NCBI GenBank assembly: GCA_963748985.1
Contig: CAVVKQ010000020.1
Coordinates: 1-64,000, forward strand
Length of the DNA stretch: 64,000 bases
Reading direction: 5' to 3'
Source of the DNA: RPQJ01 sp963748985
Lineage (GTDB): Bacteria; Pseudomonadota; Gammaproteobacteria; Steroidobacterales; Steroidobacteraceae
Positions 32,560-41,412 of the stretch are shown one piece after another. How positions within the stretch are numbered: the stretch's first letter is position 1; every line of letters starts with the position of its first letter. The translations under genes and the position numbers were made by a program. The notes under the pieces were generated by a model. The model was not told the DNA's origin. It worked only from the letters and a program-made list of their open reading frames with translations, and searched no databases.

Positions 32560-33828
32560 GTGAGCCTGTTCCAAGAAGCGTGCAAGTACATCCCCGGCGG
32601 CGTGAATTCGCCCGTGCGTGCGTTCCGCAGCGTGGGCGGCGAACCCATTTTCTTCGCACGGGCCAAAGGCTCGCGGGTCTGGTCGGCCGATGGCCGCGAG
32701 TTCATCGACTACGTCGGCTCATGGGGTCCGATGATCCTCGGCCACGCACACCCCGACGTGATCCGCGCCGTGCAGGAAACGGCAGTCAATGGACTTTCGT
32801 TCGGCGCGCCCACGGAGATCGAGACCGTCGTCGCGCGCAGGATCATCGAGCTGGTGCCGTCGATCGAACTCGTGCGCATGTGCAGTTCCGGCACCGAAGC
32901 CACGATGAGCGCGATCCGTCTCGCGCGCGGCTTCACGGGCCGGCAGAAGATCGTGAAATTCGAAGGCTGCTATCACGGCCACTCGGACTCGCTGCTGGTC
33001 AAGGCCGGCTCCGGCATGCTGACGCTCGGCGTCCCGACATCACCGGGCGTGCCGCCGGAACTCGCGGCGCACACGCTTACGCTCTCGTACAACGACATCG
33101 CGCAGGTGCGGCAGCTGTTCGGCGAGATCGGCGCGGACATCGCGTGCGTCATCGTCGAACCGGTCGCCGGCAACATGAACTGCATTCCTCCGGTGCCCGG
33201 TTTCCTCGAAGCGCTGCGCGAGGAATGCACGAAGCATCAGGCTGTGCTGATCTTCGACGAAGTGATGACGGGATTCCGCGTCGCGAAAGGCGGTGCGCAA
33301 GCGCTGTATGGGATCAAGCCGGACCTCACCACGCTCGGCAAGATCGTGGGCGGCGGCATGCCCGTCGGCGTGTTCGGCGGACGCCGTGACATCATGTCGC
33401 ACATCGCGCCGCTTGGCCCGGTCTACCAGGCGGGCACCCTGTCTGGAAACCCGGTGGCAATGGCAGCCGGTCTCGCGACGCTGAACGGCATCGCTGCACC
33501 TGGGTTCCATGCGCATCTGGCCGAGCTGACCAGCCGTCTCGTGCACGGTATCAGCGAGGCCGCGCGGGAGGCCGGCGTGCCACTCGCGACCAACCATGTC
33601 TGCGGCATGTTCGGCCTGTTCTTCACGACCGCCCCGCACGTGAACAGTTATGCCGAAGCCACGGCCTGCGACGTCGAGCGCTTCAGGAAGTTCTTCCACG
33701 GCATGTTGAAAGAGGGCGTGTACCTGGCACCGTCGGCATTCGAGGCGGGGTTCGTATCGGTAGCGCACACCGAAGCCGACATCGACGCGACGATCGCAGC
33801 CGCTTCCCGGGTGTTCAAGGGACTCTGA
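32560..33828 (+). CDS. hemL: Glutamate-1-semialdehyde 2,1-aminomutase
   Basis: A 422-residue PLP enzyme making 5-aminolevulinate in the C5 pathway of heme synthesis. It begins IPGGVNSPVRAF after a short start; the PLP-binding CSSGTEATMSAIR and FDEVMTGFR are present, and the Schiff-base lysine is K261 in TTLGKIVGGGMPVG. Translation starts at GTG 32560 with GGGAG about 10 bases upstream. The gene stands alone between crcB and a convergent glycosyltransferase. Confidence 0.95.
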   Translation: MSLFQEACKYIPGGVNSPVRAFRSVGGEPIFFARAKGSRVWSADGREFIDYVGSWGPMILGHAHPDVIRAVQETAVNGLSFGAPTEIETVVARRIIELVPSIELVRMCSSGTEATMSAIRLARGFTGRQKIVKFEGCYHGHSDSLLVKAGSGMLTLGVPTSPGVPPELAAHTLTLSYNDIAQVRQLFGEIGADIACVIVEPVAGNMNCIPPVPGFLEALREECTKHQAVLIFDEVMTGFRVAKGGAQALYGIKPDLTTLGKIVGGGMPVGVFGGRRDIMSHIAPLGPVYQAGTLSGNPVAMAAGLATLNGIAAPGFHAHLAELTSRLVHGISEAAREAGVPLATNHVCGMFGLFFTTAPHVNSYAEATACDVERFRKFFHGMLKEGVYLAPSAFEAGFVSVAHTEADIDATIAAASRVFKGL

Positions 33829-33964
33829 TCTGCCGTTGCCGGCCCGCACACGGGTCCGGTGACGCACGGGTCGGGCCTGCCATGGCCGAATGCACCACTA
33901 CCGTGCCGACATCGACGGGCTCAGGGGGTCGCGATCGTTCCGGTCGTGGTCCAGGCGGGATCTG

Positions 33965-36178
33965 TCAGCCGCTGCGTTGCCGAGCGAGCGCAATCAACGC
34001 AGCCACGGCCTCACTCACCCCATTGGCAATCCCGAGTTCGGCGGTGTACCGACACATCGCAGCGCGCCGCTCGGGCTCGCGCAGGAGTCGCGCAGCGACT
34101 TCGGCAATGGCCTGCGGCGTCCGCCCGGCCGTGTCTGCGATCTGCAGCCTGACCGCGCGACGGATACGGCGGTCCTGATCGCCAGCCAGCGGAATCGCCA
34201 CCAGCGGGCGCCCGTGCGCCAGCACGTGGATCATGGTCGAGCCGCCATTGCTGACCACCAGCAGCGCTGCCGCGAGCAGGTACTGCACCTGATCGGGTTC
34301 GATCCGCGACAACAGGACCAGGTTCGGGTCGTCGGACGGCATGACGCTCTTGCGCCCCGTGAGCACGACAGTGCGCTGTCCGGTGGCCGCAGAAAATTCG
34401 CGTGCGGCCGCAATGAACAGTTCCGCCGGTTCCGCCACGCGCGTGGCTTCACCACGCCCGCCGGGCACGAACACGACGAATGTTCCGGATTCGAGCCCGT
34501 GCCCGGCGAGCCACGCGTTGCGGTCCGCCGGTTCTGCCGGCGTAAACAGCGTGTCGAACCGGCGCACGCCATGCCGTGGAAAGTAGCCCAGCTTCAGGCG
34601 CTCGACCCATGACAGGCCGCCGGTCACGAACCTGGGGAACACAATCCAGTGCTCGTCGAGCAGGCGCATCCATTTGATGCGAAAGGCTTTCCAGCGCAGC
34701 TTCGGCGAGCGGCTGGAGAAGACGAGCCGGGCCCCTGCGCGCTTGGCCGCACGCAGCTGTGACGTGCGACCCGAGTTGTCGAAGACCATCACGTCGGGCC
34801 GGAATGACGCGATCGTCGCCAGTACCTGCGGCGTGCTCCTGGTCGGTGAAGCGTCGCAGTCGATTATCGGGAAATTCACGGACTCGCGGAACACGGCGTG
34901 GCGGCTCACCAGGAAACGGATGTCCGCGCTCGGATCTTCCTTCGCGAGCGCACGCGCGATGATCAGGGACCGCATCAGTTCGCCGGCGCCGCCGGGGCCC
35001 GAGACCGGCGAGAACAGCACGCGAGCGGGAGGAGCGTTCGCAACCGCGGCAGTCACGCGCGGCGGCGCGGCGAACCCGGATTCACTGCCGGTGGCCGCTG
35101 GCGCCGACGACAGCACGGCCCGGTACGCATGCTCCATGCGTGCAGCCGTCCGTTCCAGGCTGAACTCGGACAAGTCAGATTCGATCCGCCTGCGCCCCGC
35201 AGCATGATGGCGGTGGAGGGCTGCAGCCATTTGCCCCGCGTCGTCGACGGGCACCAGGTCGATCGGATACCGCCGCGCAAAGTCACGTGGCCCGTGCGAA
35301 TCGCATGCGATGACCGGGACGCCGCTGTCGAGCGCTTCGGCGATCACGCGCCCAAAGGGCTCGTACCGCGACGGGCACACGAACAGGTCGAAGGCCTGGT
35401 AAAGATCCTTCACGTCGCGGCGGAAGCCTTCGAAGCGCACGCCATCCGCGACCAGACGCTGCAGGGATCCACGCTCGCTGCCATCGCCCACGATGACGAG
35501 CTTCGCCCGCGGCAGCTTCGCCTGTGCGAACGCCTGCAGCAGCACGTCGAAACCCTTGCGCGGCACGATGCGTCCGACCCCACCGATCAGGAAATCGTCG
35601 TCTCCCGCACCGAATTCTGCACGCAGCTGGCGGATTCGCTCGGGCTGCAGCCGGGGGTGAGACACGAGCGAGTTCGGCACCAGATAGGTCCTGCCGCGGT
35701 AGGAGGAAGGCACCGTCGCCAGCTGCCACTCGGAGATGCAGAAGAGCGCGTCGGTCCGCAGGTAGTGCGGACCGTTGAGATGCAGGTGCAGCGTGCTGAC
35801 GTGGCGTGCAGTGCGCTTGATGCGTGCGACATAGCGTGTGCCGCGGCGCAGGTGCGTGTGAATGATGTCCGGCCGCCACCGCTCGATGATCTCGGCGAGC
35901 CGATGCTGAGTACGCCACCGCGGCGGCACCTCGAAGACCTGGATGCCGGGCTCGAGTTCGTCGAGCAGGCTGACGCCCGAGCGGTCGCGGTGATCGCTGC
36001 GGATTACGAGCGCGACATCGTGCCGTCGCGACAGCGCCGCGCAGGCTTCCACCGCCGCACGCTCCGAGCCCGCGAATCCGCGCGAGAGAATGACGTTCAT
36101 CACGCGCAGCCTGCGTCCGGTCACCGGTTCCGCCTCCGGCGGCACGCGACTTTCAGCGGTAGGCGGGACAGTCACCAT
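33965..36178 (-). CDS. Two-domain glycosyltransferase fusion (GT4 + MurG-like GT-B)
   Basis: A 737-residue protein made of two GT-B glycosyltransferase modules. The N-terminal module (about 24-365) is GT4: GVGRIVPRKGFDVLL near 200 and the E-x7-E donor motif RYEPFGRVIAEAL (E273, E281). After a Pro/Ala-rich linker (about 366-386), the second module (about 387-737) opens ARVLFSPVSGPGGAGELMRSL and ends with the MurG/UDP-GT-like NGGSTMIHVLAHGRPLVAIP and GDQDRR motif (about 644-670). No membrane span is obvious. Natural two-module fusions of these classes are uncommon; it could add two sugars in succession to a lipid or surface glycan. It ends the mpl operon. The start is uncertain; an ATG at 36100 is an alternative. 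Confidence 0.85.
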   Translation of the reverse strand: MVTVPPTAESRVPPEAEPVTGRRLRVMNVILSRGFAGSERAAVEACAALSRRHDVALVIRSDHRDRSGVSLLDELEPGIQVFEVPPRWRTQHRLAEIIERWRPDIIHTHLRRGTRYVARIKRTARHVSTLHLHLNGPHYLRTDALFCISEWQLATVPSSYRGRTYLVPNSLVSHPRLQPERIRQLRAEFGAGDDDFLIGGVGRIVPRKGFDVLLQAFAQAKLPRAKLVIVGDGSERGSLQRLVADGVRFEGFRRDVKDLYQAFDLFVCPSRYEPFGRVIAEALDSGVPVIACDSHGPRDFARRYPIDLVPVDDAGQMAAALHRHHAAGRRRIESDLSEFSLERTAARMEHAYRAVLSSAPAATGSESGFAAPPRVTAAVANAPPARVLFSPVSGPGGAGELMRSLIIARALAKEDPSADIRFLVSRHAVFRESVNFPIIDCDASPTRSTPQVLATIASFRPDVMVFDNSGRTSQLRAAKRAGARLVFSSRSPKLRWKAFRIKWMRLLDEHWIVFPRFVTGGLSWVERLKLGYFPRHGVRRFDTLFTPAEPADRNAWLAGHGLESGTFVVFVPGGRGEATRVAEPAELFIAAAREFSAATGQRTVVLTGRKSVMPSDDPNLVLLSRIEPDQVQYLLAAALLVVSNGGSTMIHVLAHGRPLVAIPLAGDQDRRIRRAVRLQIADTAGRTPQAIAEVAARLLREPERRAAMCRYTAELGIANGVSEAVAALIALARQRSG

Positions 36179-36209
36179 CCCGCGATTGTATCCCGCAGCG
36201 AGTGGTGGC

Positions 36210-36575
36210 TCAGCGGATGCGCGCGGCGGGCGCCTCGGTGGCCTCGAGCCTGCCGTGCTTCACCAGGCGTGCCTCGATGCCTGCGCGCGTGCGCTCGTGC
36301 GTCGCGGCGAGTTCGTCGACCCGGGTGCCGGCGTCGAATCCAGCCAGCAGGCGCTGGTCCTCCTCCGACGACCACGGTTTGCCGGCGTTGCGTGGCAGCG
36401 TGGATTGCCGCCGCGACTGGCGCAGGCGCATCTCCAGCGAATCGGCCGCCAGGAACAGGGCGCGCACGACATCCGGCGATTGCAGCGGCGCGATGCTGGT
36501 CAGCGGTTGCCCCGCGGACGGGTCCATGCCCGCGGCCAGGGATTTCAGGATTTCGGCAGCCTTGATGTCGTCCAT
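36210..36575 (-). CDS. Small Myb/SANT-like HTH protein, function unknown
   Basis: A 121-residue protein. Residues 1-62 are helical and contain DVVRALFLAADSLEMRLRQ. Residues about 66-109 (GKPWSSEEDQRLLAGF..., then TRVDELAATHERTRAGIEARL) resemble a Myb/SANT-like tri-helical DNA-binding unit of the kind often seen C-terminally in proteobacterial hypothetical proteins. The start at 36575 has GAGGAG 9-10 bases upstream. It lies between the LON-domain gene and the glycosyltransferase (31-bp gap). Possibly a small regulator; no target can be named. Confidence 0.7.
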   Translation of the reverse strand: MDDIKAAEILKSLAAGMDPSAGQPLTSIAPLQSPDVVRALFLAADSLEMRLRQSRRQSTLPRNAGKPWSSEEDQRLLAGFDAGTRVDELAATHERTRAGIEARLVKHGRLEATEAPAARIR

Positions 36576-36698
36576 GATCGATGACTCCTCGCAGTGTGAG
36601 ACGCCGCGCCGCACGGGCACGGTACGTCGTCATTCGACGCGAGGGCAGCAGTGGCCGCGAGTCCGATTACTCGCCCAGACGCTGCAATTTGCGCGAAC

Positions 36699-37334
36699 TC
36701 AGTCGTCGCCTGGTTCGGTGCCAGCCGTCGGCGGCTCGGTCGTGATTTCGAACAGGGGCCGCAGGAAACGCAGGCGCTCGATGGGGTCGTCGAGTTCGAG
36801 GCATTGCTGCTTCTGCGCCGGCGGCAAGGGCAGGATTTCTGCAAGTCGGCCGGCAATCCAGCCCGCGTCGTCGAGTTGACGTTCCAGTGATTCGTAGGGA
36901 TCGCCGACCTGGCCAAGCACGTAATCGAGCGCAGGTCCGAGATCGGAAAACTCCTCCGGCACCGGCACGTGCACCTCGTCGGGCAGCCACTCCACTGCGG
37001 CCATGTTGAGCCCGTCGCGTGCGCGGCTGCGCGACAGGATCCGGAATCGGCGCTCGCCACGGGCCTCGATGCCCAGCAACCCGTCCGGCTGGCCCGAAAA
37101 GTCGACGATACGCGCGTACGTGCCGACGTCACTCGTGGCGGTGGGGCCGTCGCCAGCCTCCGGTCCGTCCGTCAGGAGAACCACGCCGAACCCGGAATCT
37201 TCGCGCATGCAGCGCCGCACCAGATCGATGTAACGCGCCTCGAAGATGCGCAGCGGCAGCGGACCGCCTGGAAACAGGACGGTGCCGAGCGGAAACAGCG
37301 GAATCTCCTGTCGCGTCGAGGCCGGGTCGGACAT
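36699..37334 (-). CDS. LON N-terminal-domain protein
   Basis: A 211-residue stand-alone Lon substrate-binding (LAN/PUA-like) domain without AAA+ or protease parts. The hallmark start EIPLFPLGTVLFPGGPLPLRIFEARY is followed by MREDSGFGVVLL, a GTYARIVDF strand and the ERRFRILSR segment. The role of these free-standing proteins is not settled; cereblon-like and Lon-like binding of peptides is suggested by the fold. The start at 37334 matches the family. It is 26 bp after mpl, in the same operon. Confidence 0.88.
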   Translation of the reverse strand: MSDPASTRQEIPLFPLGTVLFPGGPLPLRIFEARYIDLVRRCMREDSGFGVVLLTDGPEAGDGPTATSDVGTYARIVDFSGQPDGLLGIEARGERRFRILSRSRARDGLNMAAVEWLPDEVHVPVPEEFSDLGPALDYVLGQVGDPYESLERQLDDAGWIAGRLAEILPLPPAQKQQCLELDDPIERLRFLRPLFEITTEPPTAGTEPGDD

Positions 37335-37360
37335 GGGTCGATTATGCCGCTTCCGCAGGA

Positions 37361-38746
37361 CTATGGCGCCGCAGCGCGCAGGGCCCGCAGGAGGTGTTCG
37401 TGCAGGCCGCCGAACGAGCCATTGCTCATCAGCACCAGGTGATCGCCCGGGCGCGCTTCCGCAACCAGGGCAGTCACGAGCTTTTGCAGATCCGCCTGGA
37501 CCGTAGCCAGCGACCCGAGGGGCAGCATGGCGTCCGTCACGTCCCACTTCACCTCGGGCGACTGGTAGACGTAGACACGGTCCGCGCTGGCGAGCGACGT
37601 GGCCAGCGCCGTCTTGTGCGTGCCGAGTTTCATCGTGTTCGAGCGTGGCTCGAGCACCGCAATGACGCGGCCCTGCCCCGCCCGGCGACGGACGCCATCG
37701 AGGGTCGTCGCAATGGCGGTCGGATGATGGGCAAAGTCGTCATACACGACGATATCGCGCACGACTCCGCGCACCTCGAGGCGGCGCTTCACGCCACCGA
37801 ATCGTCGCAACGCCTCGAGCGCTGCGTCTTCGCCGACACCCGCGTGACAGGCCGCGGCCACTGCAGCAATCGCATTGGCCGCGTTGTGGCGACCCAGCAG
37901 GTCCCAGTCGACACGGCCGAGGTTGCGCTCACCGCGCCAGATGTCGAAGCTCGCGAAACTTTCATCACCGCCCGCCGCGGCGATACGCCATTCACATCCT
38001 GTCGTACTGGCACTGGAAAAACGCTCGACGGGTGTCCAGCACCCCATGCGCAGCACTTCGTCGAGGTGCGGTTCGTCGGCGTTGACGATCAGCCGGCCAT
38101 TGCCGGGCACGGTGCGCAACAGCAGGTGGAACTGTTTCTGGATCGAAGCCACGTCCGGATAGATGTCGGCGTGGTCGTGCTCGAGGTTGTTGAGGATCGC
38201 CGTGCGCGGCCGGTAGTGCACGAACTTCGCCCGCTTGTCGAAGAACGCGGTGTCGTACTCGTCGGCCTCGATCACGAAATGACGGCCGCCACCCAGGCGC
38301 GCGCTGACGTCGAAATCGAGCGGCACGCCGCCGATCAGGAAGCCGGGATCGAGGCCCGCGTGTTCGAGTATCCACGCGAGCATGCTGCTGGTCGTCGTCT
38401 TGCCGTGCGTGCCTGCGACGCCGAGCACCCAGCGGTCATCGACCTGCAGCACGTTGCGCGCCAGCCAGTCGGGCCCCGACTCGTAGCGCTTGCCACTGTC
38501 GAGCAGCGCTTCGACCAGCGGATTGCCACGGCTCATCACGTTGCCGACCACGAAAACGTCCGGGTTCAGCTTGAGCTGGTCGGGTTCGTAGCCTTCGATG
38601 ACGTCGACGCCGAGCGCCGCGAGCTGCGTGCTCATCGGCGGATAAACGTTGCGATCGGAACCGGTGACGCGATGGCCGGCGGTGCGCGCGATGGCCGCGA
38701 TGCCTCCCATGAAGGTGCCGCAGACGCCGAGTATGTGCAGGTGCAA
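37361..38746 (-). CDS. mpl: UDP-MurNAc:L-Ala-gamma-D-Glu-meso-DAP ligase Mpl
   Basis: A 461-residue Mur-family ligase that reattaches recycled murein tripeptide to UDP-MurNAc. The N-terminus HILGVCGTFMGGIA, the ATP loop GVAGTHGKTTTSSM, HFVIEADEYDTAFFDKR and YDDFAHHPTAI are diagnostic. No ATG occurs near the conserved N-terminus; a TTG at 38746 with GGAGGG 8 bases upstream gives LHLHILGVCG, as in homologues, so a TTG start is called. The preceding membrane-protein gene stops two bases earlier, indicating translational coupling. Confidence 0.93.
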   Translation of the reverse strand: MHLHILGVCGTFMGGIAAIARTAGHRVTGSDRNVYPPMSTQLAALGVDVIEGYEPDQLKLNPDVFVVGNVMSRGNPLVEALLDSGKRYESGPDWLARNVLQVDDRWVLGVAGTHGKTTTSSMLAWILEHAGLDPGFLIGGVPLDFDVSARLGGGRHFVIEADEYDTAFFDKRAKFVHYRPRTAILNNLEHDHADIYPDVASIQKQFHLLLRTVPGNGRLIVNADEPHLDEVLRMGCWTPVERFSSASTTGCEWRIAAAGGDESFASFDIWRGERNLGRVDWDLLGRHNAANAIAAVAAACHAGVGEDAALEALRRFGGVKRRLEVRGVVRDIVVYDDFAHHPTAIATTLDGVRRRAGQGRVIAVLEPRSNTMKLGTHKTALATSLASADRVYVYQSPEVKWDVTDAMLPLGSLATVQADLQKLVTALVAEARPGDHLVLMSNGSFGGLHEHLLRALRAAAP

Positions 38747-38748
38747 AT

Positions 38749-39267
38749 TCAGCTCCCTCCACCGCTCGCGAGATGGAGCAGCAGGTTGATCAACAGGAAA
38801 TACGTGAGCGACAGCGTGACGCCCGTGAACAGGTTCGAGTCCGTCGCGAGTTTGACGATGCGGCCCGTGACCAGCGCGAAAATCACGACCATGCCGAGCG
38901 CGATCAGGCCGGCCGCGGTGGATCCCGGCGGCACGGCCGCTTGCGTCAACAGCCATTGTACCGGCAGGAACATGCACAATCCGAGCACGACGCCGGTGCC
39001 GAGCACCGCGGTGGCGGTTTGCAGGAACCGGTCCGTCTTGCCGAACAGTTGCAGGAGCAGGTACACCCCTGCAGTGAGCAGGACTGGATCGAGCACGACG
39101 AAGACCAGCCAGGCGGCGGCCGGCTCCTCGAGCAGCGTGAGTTGCGCAATCGATACGGCGACGTACGCCGCGGCTGTCAGCCACAGCAGCAAGCGCGACT
39201 CTGGAAGGTCCTGTGGACCGCGCCGCCAGAGTACGATGTCGAGAAATGCCTTCAGGAAGTGCAGCAC
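38749..39267 (-). CDS. Four- to five-helix inner-membrane protein, function unknown
   Basis: A 172-residue hydrophobic protein. After LHFLKAFLDIVLWRRGPQDLPES (positions about 2-24), helices are evident at about 26-44, 50-73, 82-110, 117-137 and 147-168. The RRGPQDLP motif is a recurring start in similar unnamed proteobacterial membrane proteins. A GTG at 39267 is the only sensible start. It precedes mpl by two bases, so a link with cell-wall recycling or flux is possible but unproven. It is divergent from RNase D. Confidence 0.78.
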   Translation of the reverse strand: MLHFLKAFLDIVLWRRGPQDLPESRLLLWLTAAAYVAVSIAQLTLLEEPAAAWLVFVVLDPVLLTAGVYLLLQLFGKTDRFLQTATAVLGTGVVLGLCMFLPVQWLLTQAAVPPGSTAAGLIALGMVVIFALVTGRIVKLATDSNLFTGVTLSLTYFLLINLLLHLASGGGS

Positions 39268-39321
39268 GATTCGAAGCGGCGGCCTGAGGAGCGGCGATTC
39301 TACACGCAGGTGACCGACCCG

Positions 39322-40425
39322 ATGCGCGAAGCGAGGCTGATCCAGGAACCCGGAGAACTCGAGGCCGCCTTGTTCCGGCTGCGGAGTTCGGACCGGCTCG
39401 CGCTCGACACCGAGTTCATGCGCGAGCGTACCTACCACGCGCAACTCTGCCTCGTGCAGATCGCCACGGAATCGGACTGCTACCTGATCGACCCGCTCGT
39501 CGGCCTGGACCTCGCGCCGCTGCACGAACTGCTGCAGGACCGTTCGAAGCTGAAGATCCTGCATGCCGCGCGCCAGGACCTGGAGGTGCTGCTGCAATCG
39601 GGTGGATCGGTGCCCGGCCCGCTGTTCGACACGCAGGTTGCCGCGGCGCTGCTGGGGTTTCCACCACAGGTCGGCTACGCAGAGCTCGTCGCCCGGCAGC
39701 TCGGTCATTCGATCGACAAGGGCCAGACACGCACCGACTGGTCGCGCAGGCCACTCACGCCCGCGCAGATCGCGTACGCCGCCGACGACGTGCGACACCT
39801 GCTCACGCTGCACACCGACCTGCACGCCGCCCTGGTCGCAAAAGGTCGTGCCGACTGGGTCACCGAGGATGCGGCCGCCTACGAGAATCCCGCGCTGTAC
39901 CGCACCGACCCGGCACTGGCCTGGCGTCGGCTCAAGGGACTGAACCGGCTGCGGCCGGTCGAGCAGTCGGCGGCGCGCGCATTGGCCGACTGGCGCGAAC
40001 GGCGCGCTATCGAATCGGACAAACCGCGCGGCTGGATCCTGGCGGACGAAGCGCTCTATGCGTTGGCTGCGCGCGACCCCGTGTCGATCGCTGCGCTGGA
40101 GTCCGTCCCGACGTTACCGCCGAGCGTTATCCGCAAGCGCGGGGATGAATTGCTGGAGCTGATGCGTACTGCGCGCGCCGACGAATCGGGCGTTCCGCTC
40201 GCCGCTCCAAAGCGTCCAGAGCCTGAGCAGATGGCACTCGCAACCCGCCTGCTGCAGGTTGTACGGGATGTGTCTGCGGAACTGGAGGTATCCGCCGAGG
40301 TGCTCGCGACGCGCAAGGACGTCGAGGCGATCGCGTTTGGGTCCGGTGCGCCCGACGGGGGTCCGCTCATGCGCGGCTGGCGCAGGGACGTGCTCGGCGA
40401 CAAGCTGCTGGCAGCGCTCTCTTAG
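39322..40425 (+). CDS. rnd: Ribonuclease D
   Basis: A 367-residue 3'-5' exoribonuclease that matures tRNA 3' ends. The DEDD exonuclease domain (about 5-175) has DTEFMRERTYHAQLCLVQ with the first acidic pair, ILHAARQDLEVL, and YAADDVRHLLTLH with the Y-x3-D motif. Two HRDC domains follow (about 205-280 and 295-367). ATG at 39322 or GTG at 39310 can be the start. It converges on adk with a long inverted repeat between them. Confidence 0.93.
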   Translation: MREARLIQEPGELEAALFRLRSSDRLALDTEFMRERTYHAQLCLVQIATESDCYLIDPLVGLDLAPLHELLQDRSKLKILHAARQDLEVLLQSGGSVPGPLFDTQVAAALLGFPPQVGYAELVARQLGHSIDKGQTRTDWSRRPLTPAQIAYAADDVRHLLTLHTDLHAALVAKGRADWVTEDAAAYENPALYRTDPALAWRRLKGLNRLRPVEQSAARALADWRERRAIESDKPRGWILADEALYALAARDPVSIAALESVPTLPPSVIRKRGDELLELMRTARADESGVPLAAPKRPEPEQMALATRLLQVVRDVSAELEVSAEVLATRKDVEAIAFGSGAPDGGPLMRGWRRDVLGDKLLAALS

Positions 40426-40468
40426 CTCCTGTCCCGCGCCCTCGGGTTACAACAATAGTCGCGCGACG

Positions 40469-40554
40469 CGTCAGGCGTCCGATCCGGTACTTTCTCGCGC
40501 ATGGAATAGGTGAGCGTCGCGCTCTGGGAAAGGTTCCGGATCGAACGCCTGACG
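40469..40554. repeat. 19-bp inverted repeat between convergent rnd and adk
   Basis: Arms 40469-40487 and 40536-40554 (CGTCAGGCGTCCGATCCGG and its reverse complement with one mismatch) enclose a 48-base interval that contains AATAGGTGAGCGTC, a remnant of the palindrome family seen at 14843 and 19772. The right arm abuts the adk stop codon. It could act as a bidirectional terminator or mRNA 3'-end stabiliser. Confidence 0.7.
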
Positions 40555-41214
40555 TCAAGCGCCGGTGACTTGCACGAACTCGGCGTAGACACGATCGACT
40601 GGCTGGTCGGCATTGACGATCCGCAGCAGACCGCGACCCTGATAGTGCTCGATCAACGGGGCAGTCTGCGCGTTGTAGACCTTGAGCCGGTTCGCAATGA
40701 CGTCTTCCTTGTCGTCGTCCCGCTGCTTCAGCAGCGGCGACTCCGCACCGTGGACCGGGTTGTCGCAGCGCTCGCCCTTGCCCGACGCCGACGAATATAC
40801 GTTGAACACCTTGCCGCAGTCCGGGCACGTCCGACGACCAGTCAGGCGCAGCACGAGCGCCTTTTCGTCGACCTGCATCAGCACGACTGCATCGAGCGGC
40901 TGGCCGAGGTCGGCGAGCAGTCGGTCGAGCGCACCCGCCTGCGCGACGTTGCGCGGATAACCGTCGAGGATGAAGCCCTTCGCGGCGTCCGGGCGGCCGA
41001 GCCGCTCGCGGATCAGGCCGAGGACGATGTCGTCGGTCACCAGCTCGCCGGCGTCCATTGCCACCTTGGCGCGCTTGCCAAGTTCGGTGCCGCGCGCGAC
41101 GGCGTCGCGGAGCAGGTCCCCGGACGAAATCTGGGGGAACCCTTTCTGGTCACGCAGGCGCTGGGCCTGAGTGCCCTTGCCGGAGCCGGGTGCGCCTAGG
41201 AGTACGAGTCTCAT
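40555..41214 (-). CDS. adk: Adenylate kinase
   Basis: A 219-residue long-form adenylate kinase (ATP + AMP to 2 ADP). The P-loop is GAPGSGKGTQ, the AMP-binding QISSGDLLRDAV and ILDGYPRNVAQA are intact. The LID carries CPDCGKVFNVYSS and a later CDNP, a likely zinc-binding Cys set, more usual in Gram-positives but known in some proteobacteria. The ATG at 41214 gives the normal N-terminus MRLVLLGAPGSGKGT. It is divergent from the PPi-phosphofructokinase gene, suggesting a shared energy-related locus. Confidence 0.96.
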   Translation of the reverse strand: MRLVLLGAPGSGKGTQAQRLRDQKGFPQISSGDLLRDAVARGTELGKRAKVAMDAGELVTDDIVLGLIRERLGRPDAAKGFILDGYPRNVAQAGALDRLLADLGQPLDAVVLMQVDEKALVLRLTGRRTCPDCGKVFNVYSSASGKGERCDNPVHGAESPLLKQRDDDKEDVIANRLKVYNAQTAPLIEHYQGRGLLRIVNADQPVDRVYAEFVQVTGA

Positions 41215-41412
41215 GTTGCGGGGCCGTTGGAGGTCGGTTTCGAGAGGCGCGCACGTTACCGAAATTGCCCCGTCGGGAGCCAGAAGCAGCTTCCGCAGGA
41301 GAGCATCGCCCCGCGTGCAAAATGTTAGAAGCCGACGCTCGGCCGGGGTATCCTTCAGCGGCTGACAAATGCACGTAAGTCCACGATTGTGGGCGTATTT
41401 TCGGGAGCAAAG

